Shown: positions 45,839 to 55,897 of the stretch, piece by piece
Layout: each line of letters opens with the position of its first letter
Numbering within the stretch: position 1 is the stretch's first letter
Origin: Theristus sp. LFF4_11
Lineage: Eukaryota; Nematoda; Chromadorea; Monhysterida; Xyalidae
Length of the DNA: 64,000 bases
Assembly (NCBI GenBank): GCA_030248135.1
Contig: JASANC010003348.1
Span: forward strand, 202,382 to 266,381
Reading direction: 5' to 3'
Position numbers and translations under genes: made by a program
Notes under the pieces: generated by a model
Told to the model about the DNA's origin: nothing
The model's database searches: none
The model's input: only the letters and a program-made list of their open reading frames with translations

Positions 45839-48800
45839 TCAAGTGCGTGCCGCCAGCAGTCGCTCGTGCTGTTTGTTTGCCGTGAACGTCAACACGAGCG
45901 CCACGTTGCACGCGTGACACATGACGAGCAGCGCGACGTCGAGCACGTAGAAACGCTGTGCCCAGGCGGCCGCTGTTGCATCACTCGAGTCGGCGTCGGG
46001 GGGAGCCTGAATGAGAAGCGCAAGCATCCGACACAGCTAGAATTCCTTAATTTACGATCTCGATTATCAGCGAAAAGTCGCACAGCATGGAGGCATTGCG
46101 CACTCTCAGTTGTAGGACGCAGTGATGTTGTACAGTCATACGACACGACCGTGCCTGCTTGTCCGTCACGATGCAACGTCAACACGTTGTCACGTAGTGC
46201 ACTGCCTTCACGACGTGGCGTCGTGCACTTTCCAGGTAACTTTGTAGCCCTTGCGGCCTGCTTGGTGGTAGCGCGGTTGACTCGTTGTCTGTGCGTTCGC
46301 GGGATCGAGCCCCGCCGAGGGGTGTATGGTATATAGGCACTTGATGGCAGAGACATCTCGATGGGCGCCCTATTCGACGGCGTTCTTTACCCTTCTCCCT
46401 TGGTTATTAGCCCTGTGGCTAAAAACATCGCCTAAAATCACAGTTCGTTCGTTCGTAGGTAAAACCAATTCACCGTATCCTTGCGATGTTTGTCTTTGCT
46501 GCGTGCTGGTGCGCATGCGGCGCTGTGCAGGTGCATCACCGCTGCTGCTGTGCAAGTCGCACCGATCAAGAGCAACACTTGGCACATCAGGAATTTGGCT
46601 GAAGTGCAAACCACTTGTTGAATTTTATTTGTGTCCGGCAGCCAAAGCGACAATCAGTCCAAGTAAATCGCTATTATCGTTCTTATTAAACGTGACCCAA
46701 TATGCGTTTGCACGCGCAGATAAAGGAAATGTTTCATGGCCGCGCGGCAATTTGAAATCAGCAAAACTCAACGTATTCTGACGGCATACCGTAAAGTCTT
46801 GCATATAAGGTCTCCTTATATAAATTTGAAAATCAAAAATTTCTGAAAAAAGTGGAATTTCGTGTGACAACCTTATAAGTGGGAGGAAGTCTTATAAAGC
46901 GAACATTGGGAATTTCGGGCCTTATAAACGGGGTAGGATTTTGACCAAGTCAAAATTTTGAATTTTTTGGTTTCCCGCCGTGTGACACTCCGCCCACTTT
47001 TGGGTGGGGTCTTATAAGAGGAACCTTATATGCAAGACTTTACGGTATGTGTGCAAGGAATTGAGAAAAAACAATCAGAATTTTTTCTCACTAAATAAAT
47101 TTATTTTATTTCATATTTGAATTACGTTCGGGCGCGAAACAACTTTTTAACTGTGCGGCTTTTCCACACATCATTCAACATTAGTACGCCTCCTTCGCAC
47201 GAAAAGATAATACTGTAATTGGTTCGAATTCGGGCGGACTCTGTTTCGGAAAATGATAAAAATATGAAGCTAGTAGGCTAATCAGATGAAATCGCTGTGT
47301 ATTTGCGACGTTCATCTCACCCATTTTCGTAAGCACTTCTGAGCCCTTTGGTACCAGTTGGCTCATTGCCGCATAGCTGACGGTCTGTGCCAGCAACGCG
47401 GTCAGTCCAAGCGTCACCTGGAAAAAAGTCTCACTCATTTTCAACTTTTGAAACCACACTCATATGGAACGGCAACGATATTAATCCGAATTTTGACAAA
47501 GAATAATTGTTTATATTATAACCTAGTTCAATTCAAAATTAGTTCAAAAAAGATTTTCAGAAACATCGGAACAATTTTTCTTTATACAGACTGTGGGAGG
47601 ACGAACCGCCGGGAATCCCACAAAATTAAGAATGAATATGCAAAAAAACAAGGCACAGCACCAGAAAAGTAGCAAGAAAACATGAAAAAAATGCTTTAAA
47701 TTTATAAAAAGTATCCGCACGCGTTCTTGTCGATTTCGAGTGTGCTCAGACGGTGAGAAGAGGCCAACGATGGCGGTGGCTAGAAATTTGTAAAAGTATG
47801 CTCAAAAGGTTTGCTGTGTGACTAAAAAGGTGTCCGTTTTGGTGTCCAAAAACTTCTTTTGGCGTCCCTTTAGGTGTCATGTATAAAAATTGCCGTGATA
47901 AGAAAACAGCTGACGGGTATACAATACGAGCCTGAGTGATTGTTACGCGTGTGACAGTGACACAACGTTCAGCTGTTTTTGGACATCACTTTTTGTGGAC
48001 AGGACAGCAAAAGGGACATCAAAAGGAATACCGTTCAATGTGTTACTGTTATTCGAAATAATGCTGGTTGCTTTCTCAGTGATCTATGCCAACTGCATGC
48101 TATAAAAGGTTTCAAGTTGGTTCTTTTGAACTTCGCAACACACCAAACGTGTTAGCAAACTGCGTAAAATTACGCGTTTCCGGACACAAGACGAACCGCT
48201 GAAGCAGCAGCGAGGGCGGCGCATTTTTCGGCCAAGGGCAACATCGCGGACATGTTACGGCATATTTTGTGTTTTACGCTGATTGGTCTGAGAATACCTT
48301 CCCAACTATAACCAAACGCTACCCAGACGCTTCCGCGGTAATGGTCTGGTGCTCAGGAATCCTATTTTTTTATTTTACACAGCTTAGTGCCAAGTTTGGT
48401 ATGGTACGACCACCACGTTTGAAACTGTATGTTAGGAAGCCAAGTTTGGAACCCCCTTTTCAGCATGGCATACCAGAGACAAGTGCAGCCGGATAGGCGA
48501 ACGAACGAACGTAGAACGTGGGACGGCGTGCCATTGTCAGTGTTGACACAAACTGCTGATAATTGTTATCCGTGAAATTGTGCATCGTCACTTCACTCGT
48601 GTACGAAATCAAGCTCCATTCTAAAGATGTCTGTTTTTGTTACTTACTGTATTTACATGTTTTATGAACGTACGACTTGCTATTTCAAGTAATTGCCAGT
48701 AATATCACCAGGATTTTCAACGAAGTACTCATTTGGCGTTTCGCCAGGTAACGCAGACAAATACAGATGACCGATGTGGTAGGACCATGGTAGTTGACTG

Positions 48801-50271
48801 TGTTGGAAGGTAAAAACAGAGTAGTTTTCCATTCTCCTCAGTGCCGAGTTTGAATTGCACGAATAACCAGCGAATTACACCGGGTACCGGTAAACAAAAA
48901 AACACACGCAGCACTTACACAATTCGGCAGATTTGAACATCAAATGGAAACTCGTCAAAACGCTCATCAAGGCTACATCGGATGGTCAGAATACGCGACA
49001 GAATTTTAAGACAATCTCCATTGCTGGCCACGGTAATCATGTTTTGGCCAGGCGGTATTTCCGTCTTCAATCTGAAATTAAAACGATATACCTTCAATGA
49101 TAAAAAGCCCGTTGTCTGGCGCCTTATTATTGTGCAATATGGCAATTTTCAGTGATCGTTGTTCAGGAATTACCGCAATGTGCAAACCAGACATGGTTTT
49201 ATTGCTCAATATTCATTTTTTGGTAGCGCTACAGTTGTTGTGCACTCAATTTTTTACTGCAAAGGATAGTTTAGTCGGAAAAAAATGCTAGCCACGAAAC
49301 AGTATAGTTGGTTCCGTCCTTGCATGTATAGATACATTGAACAATGAAGCTAAAGTCAGTGGTGTCAAATATTGTTGAAAGATGTAAAAACGTTCATACA
49401 TCGACATGCTTGACAGTTCGGGCGTCCAAATTTCGTCACTCGGCACCTGGACCACCTTGATGTGCTCGTGGTCTTTTTCGTTCCATTGCAGTAGCAGTTG
49501 ATTCCAGGACTAGCAATTACAGGCGCACACTAGCACTCGAACAAAAAATTGCACAGATCTGCGTTTGGCCGTCGAGTCGAACACGTTTCAGTACATTTCA
49601 TTTATCGTTGAAAAAACAAATTCATTGAAAAAGAGTAAACAAACAGACATTTTTTGTTCTTTTTCGACAGTTTCCTTGGCCTGCACGGAAACTAAAGTGT
49701 TTCTTCACCAAAATCAATTTACCAGTGGGACGAAACTTACCAGATGCAGCCACTCGTTTATAGTGATCGTTGAGCGTCGCTCGTCCTGACGTGCGAATTT
49801 GAAGTTGGGCAGTTAGAAAATACACAGAGAAGTGGGCAAAAGCTCTGTCAACAGTTTGTTGAGTAATTTTTTTGTTCGGCGCTCGCCGACGAAACGAAAA
49901 GCTGCTCAACAAACTGTTGTCTTGCCTATTTATCTCCGTATGTGTGTGTTGTGAATATTCTGTGAACTATCGGAGCATCACAATTTCGAACGTTCAAGTG
50001 AATCCCACTTGTGGATGGATTGATCCGATTGTAAAACCAGAGTCATGAAACAACTAACCACATCGAGTATGCTCATCAATTCGGATTTAACTTGCACGAG
50101 CACCGTGTCACTTTCATTTTTCACCGGTCGTGCATATTTCGTATATGCGTTTGAGTTTGAGAAAAGTTTCTCCAAAAGTTGAACTTCAACTGATTTGAAT
50201 GGTTCGGCCAATTGAACGCTTGTGAGAATGAGGCATAGTACTTTTGAAAAGAGAAAACAAGGGACATTCAT
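45839..50271 (-). CDS. Cys-loop ligand-gated ion channel subunit, nicotinic type, complete, ten exons, 414 residues
   Basis: Minus-strand exons 50271-50059, 49785-49741, 49509-49400, 49071-48919, 48836-48709, 48620-48474, 47779-47721, 47417-47321, 46598-46474 and 46006-45839; every junction keeps phase. Landmarks in order: signal peptide; YTKYARPVKNESDTVLVQ and TITINEWLHL of the N-terminal helix and strand; LLLQWNEKDHEH, VPSDEIWTPELS; the Cys loop Cys155-Cys171 with FPFDVQIC; RRPTFYV leading into TM1; RQERVTLGLTALLAQTV as TM2; VLLLIGATCTAAAVMHL as TM3; RFYVLDVALLVMCHACNVAL as TM4. A Glu just before TM2 fits a cation channel. No vicinal Cys pair precedes TM1, so it would be a non-alpha subunit. 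The TM3-TM4 loop is very short (about 35 residues) and the Cys loop has 15 rather than 13 intervening residues. Intron 9 holds a SINE. Confidence 0.85.
46252..46456 (+). mobile_element. tRNA-derived SINE, family 1, copy 3
   Basis: Head GGTGGTAGCGCGGTTGAC and GGGATCGAGCCCCGCC, body TATAGGCACTTGATGGCAG and CGATGGGCGCCCTATTC, tail GTTCGTTCGTTC. In the last intron of the channel gene, antisense to it, ending 17 bp from the donor of exon 9. Confidence 0.82.
46789..47045. mobile_element. 257 bp MITE with CCGTAAAGTCTTGCATATAA inverted repeats and TA flanks
   Basis: The first 23 bp and the inverse of the last 23 bp are identical; TA flanks at 46787-46788 and 47046-47047. Several internal CTTATAA words. 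It lies in intron 8 of the channel gene. The CCGTA start is shared with the 32020 element. Confidence 0.8.
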
Positions 50272-50473
50272 GGCTGTCGAAGTCATTGGATATTTTTTAA
50301 AAACTGATTTGAATAACAAACCGACATTACCGTTTCGCTGGAACCGTTATTTACTTTTCGGCGTCGCTAAAACTCAATACTGATGGTTCGTTCAAACATG
50401 GAAGATGCAAATTCAAACACAATTCTAACATTTCTTATCAAAACAACCCACCCACGTAACATTAATGTTTGCC
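50272..50473. other. Short spacer upstream of the channel gene
   Basis: Promoter-proximal region of the minus-strand channel gene; nothing specific seen. Confidence 0.4.
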
Positions 50474-51734
50474 TTCATTCATTCATTCATTTTATTTCGC
50501 AAGAATGCGGGATGCTCCGCTAAAACTGTTAAGACAGCATGAGATACGGAGACCCATAAAACAACGTAAAACATAAAAACACACAAAAACAAACCAGTAC
50601 GTTGCACACAAAAAAGAAAAAAAGGAAAAATGAAAAATACACGGCCACGAAAAAAGGCAAAGGAAAAAAAGAAAGAAAAAAAATGTACGGATTTCTAAAA
50701 AAAACAAAAAAAAGAGAAAAAACACATTCACATGAGAACCTCTTTTTGCCATGCTTGTTGTTTGCGATTTTATGTAGAACTTCAGACAACATAGTGCGAT
50801 CATTAACGATACGCTTGAAACGTGGTATTGGCAGTGAAACAACGGATTGACTCAAACAGTTGTATGCAGCACCAATCGATAAAAGTGCGCCTGAGACCGC
50901 ACGTTTACAGGTTCGCCTTGGAATCACAATAGCACGATGGTGGTTTGTACGAGCACTTATACGTTTGTTACTTGAAGACAGAAGGCTCAACTCAAAGCAT
51001 GAGCCATCACGAATCAGACATTTGTGCAGTATTGAGCGAAACAACGACATGTACAAGTAACGCATAGCAGAAAGTGGCAAAACCGAGTTGAATGTATGAC
51101 TGAAAGCACCAACAGCACGTTTCACACGGGAACTAACAGCAATTGTATTCAAACTGTAATCCAGCGAATCATCGATTACAACACCCAGATATTTGGTAGA
51201 CGACACACGTTGAACAGTAGTGTTTGCAACACTGAGATCAACAGCCAAGCGACGCGACGAGTGGGAGCGACCAATGATAATGAATTTTGTTTTATTAGGG
51301 TTGATTTTTAGGTGGAGATGATTGATATGGTCTACCACAGCGTTCACGTCATCCTGAATGTGACCCCGACAAGCAGAGTTGGGCAGCGGGTGAATCAGAC
51401 AGATATCATCAGCATAACACAGAACATTTGTACATTCAGTCAGATTCATTTCTGCAACGGAATCGATGTACGAATTGAACAATATTGGGCCAATAATTGA
51501 TCCCTGTGGCACACCACTGCCACAGGGGCTGACTGATGAGAGTACTCCGTTACTCCGCACCGCCTGAGTCCGGTCAGTTAGATAGTTTTTGATTAGGTGT
51601 AATAGAGAGACCGGAAGACGGTACCTTTCATGGAGTGTTTTCACCAGGCTGTTGTGAGGTATGACATCGAAAGCTTTCGAAAGGTCAAAAAATACAGCAG
51701 CCTTGCGGGACTTTTTGATGTTAAAAGTTGACAA
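50474..51734 (-). mobile_element. 5'-truncated non-LTR retrotransposon (CR1/L2-like) with reverse transcriptase
   Basis: Minus-strand ORF from 51734 encodes reverse transcriptase motifs in order: AVFFDLSKAFDVIPH, GVPQGSIIGPILFNSYID, NVLCYADDICLI (catalytic YADD), INPNKTKFIIIG, STKYLGVVIDD, and a thumb region. The upstream fingers and endonuclease are missing, as expected for 5' truncation. The 3' end, at 50474-50490, is an ATGAATGAATGAATGAAG tandem, the tail type of L2/CR1-clade elements. The last ~75 residues of the ORF are a Phe-rich read through low-complexity 3' UTR and are probably not protein. Confidence 0.85.
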
Positions 51735-51989
51735 TTTTAACTAACTACAGTATGTACGTTTGTTTAAAGTTGTGATTTTTTTGCGCACAATGCAGAGCTC
51801 GAGAAAGAAGAAAGAACAGGAGCAGACTTGCCAAAAACATATTTAGCCACAAATAAGACTGCTTGATTTCAGCCAAACTCGATACATTCGTTATTCGCGC
51901 TGTAATTCAAAGATTCGCATGCCCTGTATTCTGCGAAACAAAGTGACAGGTTAAACAAACATACATTACCATGTTTAAGCAAAATAACC
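51735..51989. other. Spacer between the truncated retroelement and the minisatellites
   Basis: AT-rich, no gene or repeat recognised. Confidence 0.4.
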
Positions 51990-52118
51990 ATAGGGTATTT
52001 CACCGATAGGACATTTCACCGATAGGGCATTTCACCGATGGGCATTTCACCGATAGGCCATTTCACCGATAGGGCATTTCACCGATAGGGCATTTCAGCG
52101 ATAGGGCATTTCACCCGG
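51990..52118. repeat. 16 bp minisatellite AGGGCATTTCACCGAT, about 8 copies
   Basis: Near-perfect head-to-tail units with single substitutions and one 1 bp deletion. Ends directly at the second minisatellite. Confidence 0.9.
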
Positions 52119-52125
52119 GGGGTAC

Positions 52126-52232
52126 AATTCCGGCCAGCTAATTCCGGCCTAAAAAATTCCGGCCCGCTCATTCCGGCCCAAAGAATTCCGGCCCGAAGAA
52201 TTCCGGCCCGGAGAATTCCGGCCCGAAAAATC
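52126..52232. repeat. 15 bp minisatellite AATTCCGGCCCGAAG, about 7 copies
   Basis: Units vary at the last 3-5 bases. The minus strand reads as repeated R-A-G-I-L, a consequence of the 15 bp period. Confidence 0.88.
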
Positions 52233-52389
52233 TCAATTCTTTCCAAAAATACCGTAATTTTTTCATTTTTCTTGACGTTTGTGTCTGTCCCTGCATAGAT
52301 TTTGTTGTTTCTGACCAAACAAGCAGCTTGCTTGCACAAAATATTCTGTATTTTACAAGAATTTCTGTGTTTTTCTAAGGCAAAAAATT

Positions 52390-52992
52390 GGTATTACCCG
52401 TGCGATTCCGTGCACCCCCCCTCACAAAATTTTTCTGCCAGTGCACCCCCCCCCTCAGGAAAATTTGCTGCCCGTGCACCCCCCCCTCACCGAGAAGGCA
52501 CCTGACCCCCCCCCTCTAAAATTAGACAAACACCCCCCCTCACCCGAGGTCCCGCTTTCGCTACTGCTGGACACCCCACCCACCCCCCCCCCTACATGGA
52601 CCTAAGTAACAGTGACACCCCCTAAAAATTTTCTCGGACCACCCAAAAATCATGAATTTTTGCTCAAAAATCATGATTTTTTTTGTCCTTAAAGTCTATA
52701 ATATAAGCTAAAAATATGGTAACTAGACATTCTTCATTGTAATTTCAAAGATTTTGCAGCAAAATTTAGCGTTTTTCCTTCAAAATTTAAGCGAAAAAAT
52801 CTCATGGGTGGGGTGGGGGGTGTGCACCCCCCCCAGAAATTTTTCTACAATAGTGCACCCCCCCCCATGGCCCACGCCTGGGGGTGTCACTGTACCATGA
52901 CTGACACCCCCCACTGAAAAATTTTCGGCACCCCCCCCCCCCCACGTGACGACACCCCCCCCCTCAAAAATTTGTTTTCGCCTTCGGTACTG
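52390..52992 (-). mobile_element. Poly-C/poly-G hAT-like element(s), copy A (inverted, nested)
   Basis: Read backward from 52992, CAGTACCGAAGGCGAAA opens a sequence collinear with 55057-55460, including CTTAAATTTTGAAGGAAAAA and AATCATGAT words and runs of 7-14 G. A second start-like CAGTAGCGAAAGCGG lies near 52562, so two copies seem to abut. The far end and target duplication were not found. Confidence 0.6.
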
Positions 52993-53396
52993 TTGGCTTA
53001 CCATTTCCGATGCAGATAAGGTGACGATTCGCCTCGCAATCTAAATTTGAGCGTCTGAGCTGCTCCGTTTGCAAGCGTTACGTTGTCTGGTTGCTGTTTC
53101 GTGTACTGCCGTCGCGACACATCATCAGAATTGATCGAATTTCAAGCCGGTCTGTGTATTTTCACTTGGGCTGGGGACAATTAGTGACGTTATGGGAGTC
53201 AAAACACAAGAAGAGGTGTGGTAACGGTTTGGAAAAGGGGTAAATGAGGGTCACCCAAACAAAATCTGGAAAGTTCCGCCATACGGGAGTCATACGGGAG
53301 GCGATTGCACATCAAATGTGGTTCTTCGAACTCCCTGGTTGATTTAGCACAACTTTGATTTTTAAAAATTTTTTTTTAAATTTTTTAAATGTCGCG
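52993..53396. other. Unassigned stretch partly inverted-similar to 54640-54900
   Basis: The reverse strand of about 53040-53160 shares CGAAACAGCAACCAG and GTAACGCTTGCA words with 54830-54875 on the plus strand, suggesting an old inverted duplication. No gene supported. Confidence 0.35.
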
Positions 53397-53636
53397 TCCG
53401 TGGCGTAGCGGTAGAACTTCGGCCTACAGTTCTGTAGGTACCGGGTTCGAACCTCGCTGTGGACAAGACATACTCGTGGAAAATTAGAGTGACCAACGAA
53501 CATCTAATGGTCTATTCCCTCCTGAGCCGAGGGTAAAATTGGGCTCGGGGCAGTATTGCCCGTCTCCGCCGGAGTTTGGTACCTTCGGGTTTCCGGAACC
53601 GGCGCGCGTATAATTAAATTAATTAATTAATAATTA
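53397..53636 (+). mobile_element. tRNA-derived SINE, family 2
   Basis: The head has an A box (TGGCGTAGCGGTAGAAC) and a perfect B box (GGGTTCGAACC), then an unrelated body (GTCTCCGCCGGAGTTTGGTA) and a TAATTAATTAA tail. The anticodon arm forms CCTAC/GTAGG but with a 6-base loop, so it is not a working tRNA gene. Confidence 0.75.
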
Positions 53637-53920
53637 ATTTTTTTTAAACAAAAATGTCGATTTTTGTTTTTTTTAACAACCCTAGTGTGGGGGGGGGGTG
53701 TCGGCCAAATTTTCGAGGGGGGGGGGTGTGGCAATTTCCATAGTACTTTATTGAATACTTCAGATAGAAAACGCACCAGTTTACGTTGTTGTTGATGGGA
53801 AACGCCGCGCTTCTTTGAGACGACAAATCGGCAACAATTAAGTGTGTTTAAGAGTTGAAAAATAGGTTTCCTTTCCTTCAATTTGAAGGGTAAAACCAAG
53901 GTAATTTACTGCTTTTTAGT

Positions 53921-54545
53921 CAGTACCAAAGACGTGGGGGTACACACCCCCAGAGCACCAGAGAGTCCATAGTTGTTCTGGGGGGGCCGCCCAGTACCGT
54001 GGGCCCAAAACAATTTTCGAAGGGGGGGTATGGTGCCGTGGGGGGGGGGGTGCCGACTGCCGACCAAAAAGTGAGGGGGGGTCCAAACTAGGGTAACTTG
54101 GGACCCCCCCGGGGGGGCCCATGGGGGGGTGCATTTTTTCAAAATTTTCTGGGGGGGGGGGCCACCCCCCCACCCCCCCCCCATGATAATTTTTCGCTTA
54201 AATTTTGAAGGAAAAACGCCAAATTTTGCTGCAAAATCGTTGAAATTACAATGAAGATGGTCAAGTTATCATATACTCAGCTTATATTATGGACTTTATA
54301 GACAAAAAATCATGATTTTCGAAAAAAAATTTACGGTGTACGGACAATTTGGGGGGGGGGGGTCTCCGCCAGACAAAATTTCATGGGGGGTGTGGGGGGG
54401 TGTCGGCCAAATTTTCGGGGGGGGGGGTCCGATGGGGAGGGTGCCCGGTTTTAGGGGGGGGTGGCACGGTGCCCCCCCCCCCCCCCCCCCCCCACCCCAC
54501 CCCACCCGACGGTCTCTGGTGCTCTGGGGGGGTGTACCTAGAGAT
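53921..54545. mobile_element. Poly-G hAT-like element, copy B (fold-back)
   Basis: Opens CAGTACCAAAGACG, matching the inverse of the right end of copy C. Both ends contain CCCAGAGCACC(A/C)GAGA-type words in opposite orientation. The middle again has the CTTAAATTTTGAAGGAAAAA block. Very long homopolymers (G and C up to about 20). Confidence 0.6.
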
Positions 54546-55056
54546 GTAAGGGTCAAAAAAAATTTTTTTTAAATTTTTTTTTAAATTTTTTTTTAAATGA
54601 AAGTTGTTCAGAATTTTTCAGGGAGTCCGAATATCACCATCTGAGGAGCCACCGACTTACCATATGACCCCCACTCATATGGGAGGAGGGTGAAAATTTC
54701 AGACTTGGTTTCGGCGACCCCATTTTCCCACCGACGACATCACGTCTCGTGTTTTGCCTCTCAATTCACCTCAAATAACATGGAAACAAGTTCAACAACA
54801 AACCGGTGTGATCATGCTGACGACACGAGGCGAAACAGCAACGAGCAACCAACGAAGTTACGCTTGCAGTGGCAGACAGTGCAATTTCGACCTTTCGAGA
54901 TCCTGAAAAACGATGCGTAAATGTGAGTTCTCTGCTTCTCTCACCTTAGCGACATCGGAATTTGTTGAACTAGCCTTTGCGACGCTCAAGTACTTCAATG
55001 CGCGAGTCGATCATCACTCACCAAGGCTGAAAACAGTCGATAAATCAATCCAGAAT
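54546..55056. other. Spacer with T/A homopolymer block
   Basis: Starts with alternating A and T runs (54556-54597). An ORF from ATG 54780 to 54916 looks protein-like but has no partner exon; not called. Confidence 0.35.
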
Positions 55057-55629
55057 CAGTACCGAAGGCGAAAGCAAATTTTCGAGGGGGGGGGTGTCGT
55101 CACGTGGGGGGGGGGTGCCGAAAATTTTTCAGTGGGGGGTGTCAGTCATGGTACAGTGACACCCACCCCCCAGGCGTGGGCCATGGGGGGGTGCACTATT
55201 GTAGAAAATTTTCTGGGGGGGTGCACACCCCCCACCCCACCCATGAGATTTTTTCGCTTAAATTTTGAAGGAAAAACGCTACATTTTGCTGCAAAATCTT
55301 TGAAATTACAATGAAGAATGTCAAGTTATCATATATTTAGCTTATATTATAGACTTTAAAGACAAAAAATCATGATTTTTGAGCAAAAATTCATGATTTT
55401 TGGGTGGTCCGAGAAAATTTTTGGGGGGTGTCACTGTTACTTAGGTTCATCTAGGGGGGGGGGGGGGGGGGGGGGGTGTCTAGCAAATTTCGAGGGGGGG
55501 GGGGTGTGGATGGTCCAGTGTCAGGTTTTGGGGGGGTGGGTGTCGCGTGACCCCCCCCCCCCCCACGCGGAGGTCTCGGGTGCTCTGGGGGGGGGTGTAC
55601 CCCCCCCCCCCCCCTCGTCTTCGGTACTG
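55057..55629. mobile_element. 573 bp poly-G MITE with CAGTACCGAAG ends and 8 bp target duplication (copy C)
   Basis: Left end CAGTACCGAAGGCGAA, right end inverse CAGTACCGAAGACGA. TCCAGAAT occurs directly on both sides (55049-55056 and 55630-55637), an 8 bp target-site duplication as made by hAT-superfamily transposases. The body has at least eight runs of seven or more G on the plus strand. No ORF. Confidence 0.8.
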
Positions 55630-55637
55630 TCCAGAAT

Positions 55638-55897
55638 ACCCCTGGGGTGACTAAGTGACAAGGTAAAGTCAAAGAAAATTTTTGTTGAACTTTCGAAAAA
55701 TTATGCCAAAAACGGCATTTTCAGGGCACATTAAAGAAAAAATTTCAAAAATTTTTAATAAAAAAAAAAAATGCTCATTTTTTTACTTAAGAGTGCCTGT
55801 CCCGGAAAATCGAACTTGCCGTGGCAACGTTTTTTAAAATGTGGGGAAATCGGAACTTTTGGAGTGCGTTGGGTAGGTTGGCAGGTAGTAACTTCGC
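55638..55897. other. AT-rich spacer before the satellite
   Basis: Contains A/T homopolymers; no gene or repeat identity recognised. Confidence 0.4.

Noticed and set aside
48269..48496. Plus-strand ORF with SAVMVWCSG, faintly like Tc1 transposase
   Set aside because: Too short and weak; it overlaps exon 6 and an intron of the channel gene, whose phase-consistent exons are much better supported.
50529..50760. Phe-rich C-terminal extension of the reverse transcriptase
   Set aside because: It is a read-through of A-rich low-complexity 3' UTR of the retroelement.
51990..52232. CRISPR-like array
   Set aside because: Units are directly contiguous without spacers and the genome is eukaryotic.
53397..53465. 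Functional tRNA gene
   Set aside because: The anticodon loop is 6 bases, the acceptor stem needs several wobble pairs, and a SINE body and tail follow directly.
54780..54916. Candidate first exon upstream of poly-G element C
   Set aside because: No acceptor in matching phase follows, and the sequence has a diverged inverted relative at 53.04-53.16 kb, so it is probably repeat-derived.
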